64,000 nucleotides of DNA from Symbiodinium natans (taxonomy: Eukaryota; Sar; Dinophyceae; Suessiales; Symbiodiniaceae), in assembly GCA_905221605.1 (NCBI GenBank), contig CAJNDS010002435.1, positions 343,501-407,500 on the forward strand, in the 5' to 3' direction. Shown piece after piece: positions 19,846-30,616 of the stretch; the stretch's first letter is position 1; the number at the start of each line of letters is the position of its first letter. The notes beneath the pieces were generated by a model that was not told where the DNA came from, ran no database searches, and saw only the letters and a list, made by a program, of their open reading frames with translations. Position numbers and translations under genes: made by a program.

Positions 19846-21526
19846 CTTCATACCCGTCTTAAACCCTCTTAAAACCCTCTTGCTCAAAACCCTCTTGAAC
19901 CCTCTTAAGACCTCTTACGCAAAAATGAAGAAAAACCAAGTAAAAAAAATAGTAGCAATCATAATAACAATAATAATAATAAACGATAAACAAGAAAATT
20001 AAGTGACCAAAAACGTTTTCAAGCCCCCTGAAGCTTCGCCTCCGAGGGTGGGCCCGCAGACCCGCCAGCCCAGGCCCAGCGCGCACAGCAGCCACGCCAG
20101 ATGTCGCGCAGGGTTCCGAGGTCGAAGCATTGTGGGCCCCACTAATTAAGCCAATAAAAGCGGCTTCTGGTGCAGGGTTTCGGGTTTAGGGTTTAGGGTC
20201 TGGGGTTTAGGGTTTAGAGTTTGGGGTTTTGTGTTCAGGGGTGTAGGGTTTAGGGCTTCGGGTTTTAGGGGGCATAAAGGGGTCTTGTGTCTGGCGGGGG
20301 TCTTAGGAATGAGGGTTGTTTTAGGGCTGTTAGAAGGAGGACTTTTTCGGGCTTTCAAACGTTGAGGAATGTCATCACTTCCCTGCTCAAAGCCGGAGAT
20401 CCAGCAAGAAAGGGGTTAGGGTTTAGGGTTTAGGGTTTAGGGTTTAGGGTTTAGGGTTTGGGGTTTAGGGTTTAGGGTTCTGCAAGACTACAGGCGTTCG
20501 TGGAAGATTGAACCCGCGAAGAGCCTGTGTCAACGTCCCAGCTTGCCACTTTGCATTTAGAACTCGCTACTAACCGCTGCGCTGGGCGAGCTTCTTCGCA
20601 AGAAGGCATGCCGGAAGATCTGCCAGGATGCATGTTGTCTGAGAGTACTGTGCTGCCATGTGCCGTGTGCTTGCACATCAACAACAAGGCGGATGGGGGA
20701 GAGGGGGGAATTCCTATGGGCCCTACAAAGAGCATGCACTGCCGTGGCATTGTGCGCAGATTGAAGCAAGCAATTAACCATCAAAGTCCACTTTACAGCG
20801 CAAACTTCTGCTGTGACAACTCTGTGCTCACACAGGGAAAGACAGAATCGTGCTTAGGTATGCAGGTGCAACGAGCGCACGCTACAACATGCCTCAAGGT
20901 ACGAGCGCTACAGGGCCCATTCAACTCTTAAACTTGCGGACTAAATGGACCCTCTACGAAAACGGTGTGTGTCCTATGCGCCTTGAGAGCAGGGAACGTA
21001 GTGACATGGAGTCCCCATTTTGGGGATCATAGGGTCTCCGAAGCACAGCCTGCCGATAAGGTCGGCAGGCAACCGAGCTTCCGGGCCGGATCTGATGGCG
21101 CTGACCTTGGGGGCACACGGGGACGAGGGCCTCTCCGTCAGGGCTCAGATGAAGAAGCGTGGGGGGGTTGGGGGGGGGGGGGCTTCTTAAGCACCTCTGG
21201 ATGATGGAACACTGCCCATGACAGCACCCAAGAAGAGATTATCGCTTCGAGAACCCACATTCCACTGGAGATCCGACCCCTCAGCTCCTCCTGACTCTCG
21301 GCTCCCTCTAATTGCGGGGCTCTGTCATAGAAGAGGCTTACTTCTCCAATAACCAAGGGAAAAAAAGGCTGAACTTCATATTCCTCACTCAATAAGGAGA
21401 CCCAACAGGTTTATATAGACCCCCCCCCACCCCTAGCTATGGGAAACCCATCAGAGTCATGCGGCTTTGGTTAGGTCGGCTACCTCTAAGAGCATGACTA
21501 CTCACATTGCTCGAAAATTCCTCTGA

Positions 21527-21790
21527 ACCCCAAACCCCAAACCCCAAACCCTAAACCCTAAAACCCTAAACCCTAAACCCTAAACCCTAAAACCCTAAAA
21601 CCCTAAAACCCTAAAACCCCAAAACCCTAAAACCCTAAAACCCTAAAACCCTAAACCCTAAAACCCTAAAACCCCAAAACCCTAAAACCCTAAAACCCTA
21701 AAACCCTAAAACCCGAAAACCCTAAAACCCTAAACCCTAAACCCTAAACCCTAAACCCTAAACCCCAAACCCTAAACCCTAAAACCCTGA
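21527..21790. repeat. CCCTAAA array with long CCCTAAAA-variant block
   Basis: About 260 bp. Flanks are 7-mer CCCTAAA; the centre is mostly the 8-mer CCCTAAAA, with single CCCCAAAA and CCCGAAAA units. It shows local homogenisation of a variant. Confidence 0.95.
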
Positions 21791-22953
21791 GGCTGCAGCA
21801 ATGACTTCAGGACACTCCTGGGCTTCCTGTATCCCCAAGCAGCGGAGCACCTGAAGGGAGGCCGGCTTAGGGTTTAGGGTTTAGGGTTTAGGGTTTAGGG
21901 TTTAGGGTTTAGGGTTTAGGGTTTAGGGTGTAGGGTTTAGGTTTAGGGTTTAGGGGTTAGGGGTTAGGGCTTAATCCGAGCACGTGTTTAATTAAACCCC
22001 CCAGATTTAAAGAAATTTTTTTTCCCGGAAGCCCGCCGGAAGACTACTTTCCATTAGGGTGGATTTCGGCTGGAGATAACCCCCCACATTTAAAGAAATT
22101 TTTTTGGGAGGGTTGCAAAATTTTGAAACTCAGCCTTTCGGAGAGCTTTTTTTTGCTTCTGCAGGAAAGTTTGGATCGATGTGAAACATCAGTCCTATTG
22201 TTTCCTATTGTTTTCAATACGTTCTTATTGTTTTTAATAGAGAAACCGCACGGGGCCATGGTCCAACTATTGCGGAACCCTGCCTTCCTTATTGTGGCGG
22301 GGGGGGGGGGACCCCTCCCAATTAAACAGGTGCTCGGATTAGGGTTTAGGGTTCGCTTTTGTTTTTCTAGTCTTTGTTTCTTCCCGTGGGTTTGCTTTTT
22401 TGCGACCTGCCTGAGATTAAGGGGTTTAGGGTTGAGGGCGTCACCTCGTACAGCGTTCTGGCAAACATGGTCGGCTTCCGCGCGGTGTTTGCGAAATACC
22501 CCTACTGGAACTCTCGCAACCCTAACCCAAACCCTAAACCCTAAACCAGAGGAGCTTGGGCTGGTGCTGCACTTGTGTCGTGGCATGTGCACCCTTGAGG
22601 GAAACAAGACGAACGCGACCAGGGCCCCGCAAACTCATGCACCGGTGAAGTTGTTAAGGTTAAGGTCAGACCCTAAACCCCAAACCCCAAACCCCAAACC
22701 CTAAACCCTAAACCCTAAACCCTAAACCCTAAACTTTCCCAGGCGTTAGCCTGGCTTACTCTTTGGGCTCCCAGCGTGGCAGGTGGCGTTCATTGCCGCC
22801 CGTGCGCGACTGGCGGGCGGTCCTGGGATGTAGGGATTTAGGGTTTAAGGGTTTTAGGGAGGGTTTAAGGGTTTTAGGGTTTAGGGTTTAGGGTTTAGGG
22901 TTGTAGGGTTTAAGGGTTTGAGGCTTTACGGTGTAGGGTTTAGGGTTGTAGGG

Positions 22954-23000
22954 ATTTCGTACACTTCTCGATTTGTGCGTGTCATCCTTGCGCAGGGGCC

Positions 23001-23032
<32 letters not shown>

Positions 23033-23050
23033 TCGGATGATCCCCGAAGG
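22954..23050 (-). ncRNA. U6 spliceosomal RNA (gene or retroposed copy)
   Basis: The minus strand carries the U6 5' stem CUUCGGGGAUCAUCCG, then ATAAAATTGGAACGATACAG, the invariant ACAGAGA box with AGAAGATTAGCATGGCCCC, then TGCGCAAGGATGACACGCAC and AAATCGAGAAG. The core agrees with the highly conserved eukaryotic U6. Oddities: no run of T follows the 3' end, as would be expected for a polymerase III terminator. A 10-bp direct repeat GTAGGGATTT lies at 22948-22957 and 23050-23059, right at both edges, inside TTTAGGG-like DNA. It could be a retroposed copy rather than the active gene. Confidence 0.88.
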
Positions 23051-25067
23051 TAGGGATTTAGGGTTTGAGGGTTTTAGGCTTTAGGGCTTAGGGTTGTAGG
23101 GTTTAGGGTTTTCTTAGGGTTTTGGGGTTCAGGGGTTTAGGTTTAAGGGTTTCGGGGTTTAGGGGTTTAGGGGTTTTTTTGGTGTCTAGCGGTTTGTAGG
23201 TTTAGGGGTTTGGAGGTTTAGGGGTTTAGGGGTTCCGGGGTTTAGGGGTTCAGGGGGTTTAGGGGTTTAGGGGTTTAGGGGTTTAGGGGTTTTGGGTTCT
23301 GATCCGGAATCTATCTCGCAGACAATGAGCCCTAGTCTTGTGAAAGAAGGGGGCCTCGAGGCCTCGAGCCTAAAGCCTCTGGAGCTTTGGGGTCCTAGTC
23401 AGGTTTATCCATCAAAGACCTCTTTCCGCAAAAAGTGAAGTTGTTGAAAGAGAGTCCGACCCCGAAATGGGGGAGGAAAGTGCAGCCGCCACCTCAACCA
23501 TTCCTCTACGATTTGCTTCAGAACCCAGGCACACCTTTCTCACAGACGGAAAAGGATGTTTCGCCAGCTACACATTGTATTTGGCAGACTTCCCTTTCTG
23601 AGTCTTTGAGGGTAGAGTGGGCTGGCATGGGAAACCATATTTCCCCCCCCCCCCCCCACATCCGCCCCAAACCCTAAAACCCTAAACCCTAACCCTAAAC
23701 CCTAAACCCGGCCTTTCACCCGCAGATCCCGGGCATACTCGATGGAGCCTGCAGGCTTCTTGGCCTGCGGGTCAGCCACGCCCAGGGCTCAGTAGGGTTT
23801 GGGATTCATGGCTTCTAGGTTTTGTAGACCCCAAACCCTAAACCCTAGCCCTAAACCCTAAACCCTAAACCCTAAACCCTAAACCCTAAACCCTAAACCC
23901 TAAACCCGATCCCTTCCTAGGATTTTGGGGGGCTTGGGGTGCCGACCTCTGCCTCGCTTTTCCGGACATGCGCAAGCCAGAAGCCCAGCCGGCGGAGGGG
24001 GGACTCCCAGATGTACCTGGGAACCCACTTAGGAGGTTTAGGGTTTAGGGTTTAGGGTTTAGGGTTTAGGGTTTAGGGTTTTAGGGTTTAGGGTTTAGGG
24101 TTTAGGGTTTAGGGTTTAGGGTTTAGGGTTTAGGGTACTTACAACCCCAATGAAAACTGTACTTTAAAGCCCCTTAACTCCGGCTAGAAGTAAACCCAAC
24201 AAATTGGAGATGTAAGTACCCATGAAGCTCCAAGCAGGGCCCTCAAATCCTCGAGGGCAGACCCTTCCCCAACGCTGGTTTTGTCACCCGCATAGCTGGA
24301 CGAACCAAGAGCTCTGAGGTTTAGGGCCATTATAGGTTTTAGGTCGAGGGTTTAGGAATTCAGTGGCCCGTAAGACTGGAAGGATACACCTTGATGGACT
24401 GCCCGGTTCACACACCCCCGAACGGCCGCCCCCGAAGCATAGGATGTGGGGTTCAGAGGTGCGAGCTAAGGGTGGTACAGGAGGGACTCTGTTGAGGGAT
24501 GCAAGATGGCTGGGAATAAGAGTATTATTAACCTGTACATGCGTCCTTCAATCACGGGTTCGTTTGTAGGCTTCGTTTGCTCTGTTCATGGGCGTTCTCT
24601 TCGTTTCACGCGTTTTCTCTTTTTGTTAAAAGTGCGAAGTAAGCGAATGAATGAGTTTATGAGTGAGTGAATGAACAAGCATATGAAGTGAATGCGAGAA
24701 CGGAGTGGGAATATGATTATCAGTCAACACAGTCAATGCACAACCTTGTAAGCGCGCGAACGCAACACACAAATGGTTCTGTTCGTGAGCGCGTAATTAT
24801 TAAGTATTACATCGTCTTGAAGGGCGCTCCCGCAATAATAATGTAATGCATCCAGGGTTACACGGATGTGTATATATATATATATATACACCCACATGAA
24901 AATCGTGGATTACCCGCGGAGGTAACATGACACTAACAAGACTCATACTGACAATAATCATCACAAAACCTACACACACACACACAGGTGTGTGCGTGTG
25001 TAGACCTTTTTGGGGGACTACTTAGGTATCCAAGGACAATTTTGTCCCCAAGCCCTAAACCTTAGTT

Positions 25068-25132
25068 GCCCAGTAACCTAGGATCACAACAAAAAAAAAA
25101 AAGGAATAGGGGCACTACTAGGCATCCTACCT
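25068..25132. mobile_element. Inverted-repeat element, family F, short copy
   Basis: GCCCAGTAACCTAGGAT, an A tract, then GGCACTACTAGGCATCCTAC, closely matching both ends of the copy at 7474-7590 with the middle deleted. Confidence 0.5.
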
Positions 25133-25354
25133 CAACCTTGATGGGTTGCAGTCCAAGTAGAACCCCCACACGATGGACCTTAAACCCTAAACCCTGAACC
25201 CTAATCCCTAAAACCTAAACCCTCTAAACCCTAAACCCTAAACCCTCAACCCTAAACCCTAAACCCTGCACCGAATCCATCTCCAAGGCTTCCGCGACGG
25301 CGACAGCAGCTCCCAGCGAGACTTCGCGTGCTGGGCCTTTGAGGGAGACTCCGG

Positions 25355-25610
25355 AGGGTTTAGGGTTTAGGGTTTAGGGTTTAGGGTTAGGGTTTAGGGT
25401 TTAGGGTTTAGGGTTTAGGGTTCAGGGTTCAGGGTTCAGGGTTCAGGGTTCAGGGTTCAGGGTTCAGGGTTCAGGGTTCAGGGTTCAGGGTTTAGGGTTT
25501 AGGGTTTAGGGTTTAGGGTTTAGGGTTTAGGGTTTAGGGTTTTGGGTTTAGGGTTTAGGGTTTCGGGTTTCGGGTTTCGGGTTTAGGGTTTAGGGTTTAG
25601 GGTTTAGGCA
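25355..25610. repeat. TTTAGGG array with TTCAGGG block
   Basis: About 255 bp. A central run of TTCAGGG variants sits inside TTTAGGG units, and TTTCGGG variants near the right end. Confidence 0.95.
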
Positions 25611-25913
25611 CGAACATCCCCTGCACCCGCACGCCCTCCCCCCAACACCAGAGTCCCTCAACACACGCCTGGTGCGATGCCTGCTCATGTAGGTCAGGCC
25701 GTCCGCCTCCGACATTGCCAGAGGACTTCTGGGTTCGGAAGGGTTTAGGGCTTCAGGGTTTGGAGTCTAGGGGCTCAGGGTTTAGAGTTTAAGTGGACTG
25801 TAGGGCTGAGTTGAAGCAAACTCAGCTCTAGCAGTTCGGGGTTGAGTGGCTTCTGGGCTCTTCTGGGGCGTAGATGAAACCCTCAACCCTAGTACCACAC
25901 CCCAAGACATTTG

Positions 25914-26015
25914 GGGGGGGTTACGGAAACAGGGGACCCCCAATGTAGATCCCTAAATAGTCGGATCCCTTGTGAAAAAGACCCCAAGAAGGTACCCCTA
26001 ATTTCGGAAACCCCC
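25914..26015. mobile_element. Inverted-repeat element, family C (inverted orientation)
   Basis: GGGGGGGGTTACGGAAACAG at the left and CCTAATTTCGGAAACCCCC at the right, with GGATCCCTT and AGACCCC inner motifs shared with other copies. Confidence 0.6.
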
Positions 26016-26636
26016 ATCTCCGGTTCAGGGCCCAGTTCCAAATTCTTCAGGTAGGGGCCCGAAAGTAGATAGAACAGAATTAACTTCTACACGGCGGTCA
26101 TGCCCTTCTGTGTGCCCCAACGTGAAAGTTAAAGCCTTACGGTTTAAAGGGGATCTACTTTTGGGATCCTTTCAGGGGTCTGACCCGAAAACCGAAACCC
26201 TAAACCCTATGATGGGTACATGTAAGGACCGACCATCAGACCCTTCTTGCATCTCAGCCTCTGGTCTGCTGGCCGGGCAACGGTCTGCACCCCACGCAGT
26301 AGCAGATTCACCGCTGGGACCCTGAAACCCTTTTTACAGGGTTTAGGGTTAAGGGTTTAGGGACCCTAAACCCTGGAAGCGGCCTAGCAATGAAAAGGAA
26401 GGCCCGTAATCATCTCAATCAGGGTTTAGGGTTTAGGGGCGAGGGTTTACAGTTTCCTTTTTCTCCCCTGCGCAGATAAATGGCGGCCGGCTCGCACACT
26501 TTTTGCTGTGGCAGTGTGGGAAGCTGGAAGGTCAAGTATGAAAATTATGCAAGAACTAGAACAGAACTTGAAAAATGTTTTCCCCATGCAATCTAACGAA
26601 ATAGTGCAAATGCCATGTAAGTCTATACTACATATG

Positions 26637-27495
26637 ATATATATATATACACACACATATACATGCTCCCCCCCCCCCCCGCCCTCATTGATCCACCGTT
26701 TTCGGCTTCAAACCTCTGAAAATACGCTTTGTGAATGGCGTTAGCCTAAATAATCTGAATGTCTTGTGTTGTTACCCACCAAACATCTTTTGGATGTCGC
26801 TGGCCTAGGTTGCAGCGGACACACATGTAACCTCTCAACACATGCTGTGTGAACGGCCCTAGCTAAAATAATCTGAGAGTATTGTGTTGTTACGCACAAA
26901 ATCATTTTCAGACCTAGGCAATAGGGTTTTGTGTTCTGAGGATGTACAGGCTCTCCTAGGCGTCTCACTCTTTAGGATTTAGCGAAAAGGGCTTAGGGTT
27001 TAGTGAACCCGCTCTTAGGGTTTAGGGAATAGGATTTAGGGAGTGTCATTAGGAAGAATGAGATTTAGGGATCCCGCTCTTTAGGACTCAGCGACAAGAT
27101 TTGCGTAATGCGGATAGCTTTTTTAGGATTTAGCGACAAGATTTGGGGGGGGGGGGGGGGGTAGTTTTTTCGGATGTACGGGCTGTCCTAGGGTCCTAGG
27201 GCCTCTTACTGGCCTCTTGATGGCGCATGTACATGGAATGACAGACGTTCAGCTTGGAAATTCAATGCTGGGCTCGGATCCAAGACGCAAGATTCAAGAT
27301 GCCTGAAAAGATTTCCTGGGCATCTTGAATCTTGAGCCTTGGATCCTGCCCTAATATTGTACTTCAAGATTCCGTATTGAACTTTAATATTGGGTTGAGC
27401 TTCAATGCTCCAATGACGGGTTCGCAAGAGTGATTCAAGCCGAAAACGGTGGATCAATTGGCGGGGGGCGGGGTTCCATGTGTGTATAAATATTA
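26637..27495. mobile_element. Non-autonomous element with long inverted ends
   Basis: ATTGATCCACCGTTTTCGGC at 26687-26706 is repeated in inverse near 27437-27458, extended outward by CA-rich and C/G-rich stretches. Inside, a segment of about 65 bp ending ATTGTGTTGTTAC-like sequence is duplicated at 26711-26775 and 26829-26893, and a near-perfect hairpin lies at 27276-27346. There is no coding capacity. Confidence 0.6.
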
Positions 27496-29009
27496 TCTAT
27501 CAGTTCTTACAATATACTGTATTTATACTTGAAAATCTATACAGACAGCACATGATTGGAGGGGGGCGGGGGGGGAGGGGGGGGGGCGGGGGGGCGGGCG
27601 TGGGAAAAACGGAGTTTGGGGGTTTGGGGCCCTAAACCCTATAAACCCTAAACCGTGTAGGAGCCACCCGTCTCCTCACACTGGCCACGACTTCTGACAA
27701 GCTCTTGTCTAGGTTCCAGCTTTCGAGCATCAAGATGCCCAAAAAGGCGCCTCAATCCCGCCAATCCTTCCAAAACATCCTTTATTTCGAGGGAGCGCAC
27801 AGACACGAAACCCAAGAGCAACAACAAAAGGGTGCCCTTTATTGGGTTGAAGGGGTTTACAAGAATTAGAAGGGACCCTAAACCCCTCTAAGTTCTGGGA
27901 CATGTTTCTGCCCTCAACACCCGAAGCTCTCAAAGCCGGGACGCAGGCCTGAAGCGGGCCCCCGAAAGTCTGCAACACGGGTGAAACCTACACTCCCCAT
28001 CGCCGGGCCCTCACTCACCAGGACCGACACTTTTCACGCCTGAGCTGCAACAGGTCTTCATCAAAGCAGGATTTGGGGTTTAGAGTTTTGGACCCTTTTT
28101 TACCAATTTACCTGCAGATTAGTACCTGCAGATTAGCAGTAAGTAGCCCCCCTATTTGGTAGGTATAACTCGTAATAATGTAGGTAGATAGGGTCCCAGG
28201 TAGGATTTGTTTAGGGTGAGAGCTCCGTGGTTGAAAGATCCATCCGTATCAATGTGCTTACATCACGTCCCCACAAACCCTAAACCCCGAACTCTAAACC
28301 CTAAACCCTAAACCCCAAACCCTAAACCCTAACCCTAAACCCCACAAATCAAGAGAAGGAGCCAAGTCCTTGCTTCTCGTCCTGGCAGTGCTTCCGCAAA
28401 CGGCGGAACCGCTGCTGTGGAAAAGTCCAGGTCAGCTTCACCTGCTTCATTTGGATCGACTCTCACTCGCTCTCTCTTCTCTTCTCTCTTCTCTCTTCTC
28501 TCTTCTCTCTTCTCTCTTCTCTCTTCTCTCTTCTCTCTCCTCTCTCCTCTCTCCTCTCTCCTCTCTCCTCTCTCCTCTCTCCTCTCTCCTCTCTCCTCTC
28601 TCTCTCTCTCTCTCTCCCTCTGCTTGGACTCCACCTCTGATCCTGTCTCTGTCTTTCTATCTCTCTTTCATGGGGCAGGGGGAGGGTCGCACCAGGGGGC
28701 AAGCCTGCCCTGTTGCCCTGTCTCTCGCTCGTCGCTCGCAAATCTGCGAAGCGATGCGATTACTATAAATCTGCTGATCTAAACAGCATGAAAAGTTTAA
28801 ATTGCGGGTTTACAGGGTTTACAGGGCGTATGGAGTTCATGGTTTAGGGGGGGGGGGGGGGGGCTTGTGAGGATTCTGGGACTAGAGCTCAGAACCTGCA
28901 CTCTCCCCGCACCTCACTTGGACCAACCATTTCCACGGCCACCGTTTGCACCTCATCAGGTCGGGTTTCGGGGGCCCCGATCGAGTCCCTAAAGCCTAAA
29001 CCCTAATAA

Positions 29010-29105
29010 GGGGGTTTACGAAAGTAGCCTAATATAGGCCCCAAATTGTAGGATTCCCATTTTTATTCGCAACCCGAAAAGGTTCCCCTAATTTCGGAAA
29101 CACCC
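29010..29105. mobile_element. Inverted-repeat element, family C
   Basis: Starts GGGGGTTTACGAAAGTAGCC and ends CCCCTAATTTCGGAAACACC. Confidence 0.6.
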
Positions 29106-29426
29106 AGAATAAGTTTAGGCACTATGAGGCTTAAGGGCTTATGTTTGCTGCGGTTTCTTCGTTGGCGCGTGAGCGCAGAGGTTGAAAAAAAGAAAGCCGG
29201 ACCCCGAATATGATGCTTGCTGGACCCACCCAAGTAGTCATGCCCTGCCTTGAGACTCACGAATTTGAAAAATTTGTGCCCCTGACTGCAGTCGATTGCC
29301 GACAAGGCGTTCTGTGACTTGCTGTCTTCCGGGCATGCGTACTTCCGCAAATCGGACACGGGCAAGGTCCACCGCTCGGAGCATGAGCTTGGCACAAACA
29401 GCCTCATCAACCTTCGAAGCCCTAAC

Positions 29427-29517
29427 TAGGGGTCGGAATAACTACCAATGGTATTCCTTATGGCTATAGTTATACGATGATGACCCCCAGAACCTATTCT
29501 AATTATTGAGGCCCCTA
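29427..29517. mobile_element. Inverted-repeat element, family B
   Basis: TAGGGGTCGGAATAACTACC at the left and TTCTAATTATTGAGGCCCCT at the right. Confidence 0.6.
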
Positions 29518-30192
29518 CAGTAAACCAATGCGCAACCCTAGCTAAACCGGCCTTCTCTCTGCGCGAGGGCTGGGGGAGCGCCTCAGCAAAATCCACAGGT
29601 CATGGGGCTGAATATGGGGTTTAGGGTTTAGGGTTCAGGGCTTAAGGCTCAGGGTTTAGGGTTTAGGGTTCAGGGGACATCTGAAGGGGGGGCTGTTGCT
29701 GTCTTAGCGTGTAGGCTAGGGTTTCGGATGCGGGCTCGGAGAGCCAATGTTATCCACATAATCACCACATGTGGTTTCTGTCAAGGATGGGTTTAGGGTT
29801 GAGGGTTCAGGGTACCCAAGATGGGACCGGAAAGCAAGAATGCAACAGCAACTCATCCGCCGGCGCCGGTGTTGCTGTGTATGCCGTGCTCCTGGCTCCT
29901 TCCGGTTTGGGAAGCCCATATCAAGTGCACTCAAATCCTTTGCCCTTATTGATTGTACTCCGTCACCCTTTTTACACGTGGACTTGTTGAATGCCAGCAT
30001 TTCCATGCTGTGGCACCAGAACATACGAAAGGCTTAGGAATCTGCAAGGAACAAACTTTAAACCCTAAACCCTAAACCACCCGGACCTTTACAATGAGCC
30101 TCCATGAGTTCCACCATGCTCGTCTGCATGCCTTTCTTTGATGTCTTTTGCTCTTTTCCTCGTCATCTGCCACAACCCCCCCCCCCACCCCG

Positions 30193-30420
30193 AGTTTGCT
30201 GAGTACCCTGGGCCAAAAACAAGGGTAACCTTGCAATGATGATATGGTTAAAGGGCTTGGAGGTTCATGGTATTTATTAACCAGTTATATTAACGGTACT
30301 TATTATAACTGTACTTATCACTGTACTTATAACCATTTTAGGGCACTTAAGGGGTTCTAAGTGGGTTATAAGTACAGCTGTATTTGGTTCATACGTACCA
30401 TGAACCTCCAAGTACCTACC
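30193..30420. mobile_element. Family G element with a nested family A element
   Basis: The outer element starts TTTGCTGAGTACCCTGGGCC and resumes TACCTACCCAGCG. Between them, 30256-30412 is a family A element with terminal inverted repeats CTTGGAGGTTCATGGTA and TACCATGAACCTCCAAG around ACTGTACTTAT repeats. Confidence 0.7.
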
Positions 30421-30476
30421 CAGCGAATAAGCCGATGACAACTTTTCAATGCGGCTCGTCAGGGTGCGACAGCCAG

Positions 30477-30616
30477 GGTTAGGGTTTAGGGTTTAGGGTT
30501 TAGGGTTTAGGGTTTAGGGTTTAGGGTTTAGGGTTTAGGGTTTAGGGTTTAGGGTTTAGGGTTTAGGGTTTAGGGTTTAGGGTTTAGGGTTTAGGGTTTA
30601 GGGTTTAGGGTTTAGG
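30477..30616. repeat. TTTAGGG array
   Basis: About 20 uninterrupted TTTAGGG units. Confidence 0.97.

Larger units (their letters stand above)
16216..22947. other. Repeat-rich region, no recognised gene
   Basis: Contains TTTAGGG/CCCTAAA arrays (16249-16320, 21868-21970), a CCCTAAAA-variant array (21527-21790), several poly-G runs (18135-18157, 18483-18535, 21165-21182), a CT-rich microsatellite (19655-19845) and a family C element at 18973-19073. The open frames of 60-190 codons here show no recognised motif. The short GC-rich islands between arrays resemble the exon islands of the neighbouring synthase gene, but none could be assigned. Confidence 0.6.

Noticed and set aside
19570-19890. Ser/Leu-rich and Arg/Glu-rich frames over CT repeats (also 28335-28780)
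   Set aside because: Pure microsatellite translation in several frames.
20472-20931. Possible gene with frames of 92-134 codons on both strands
   Set aside because: Overlapping frames on both strands with no recognisable motif and no splice-supported extension.
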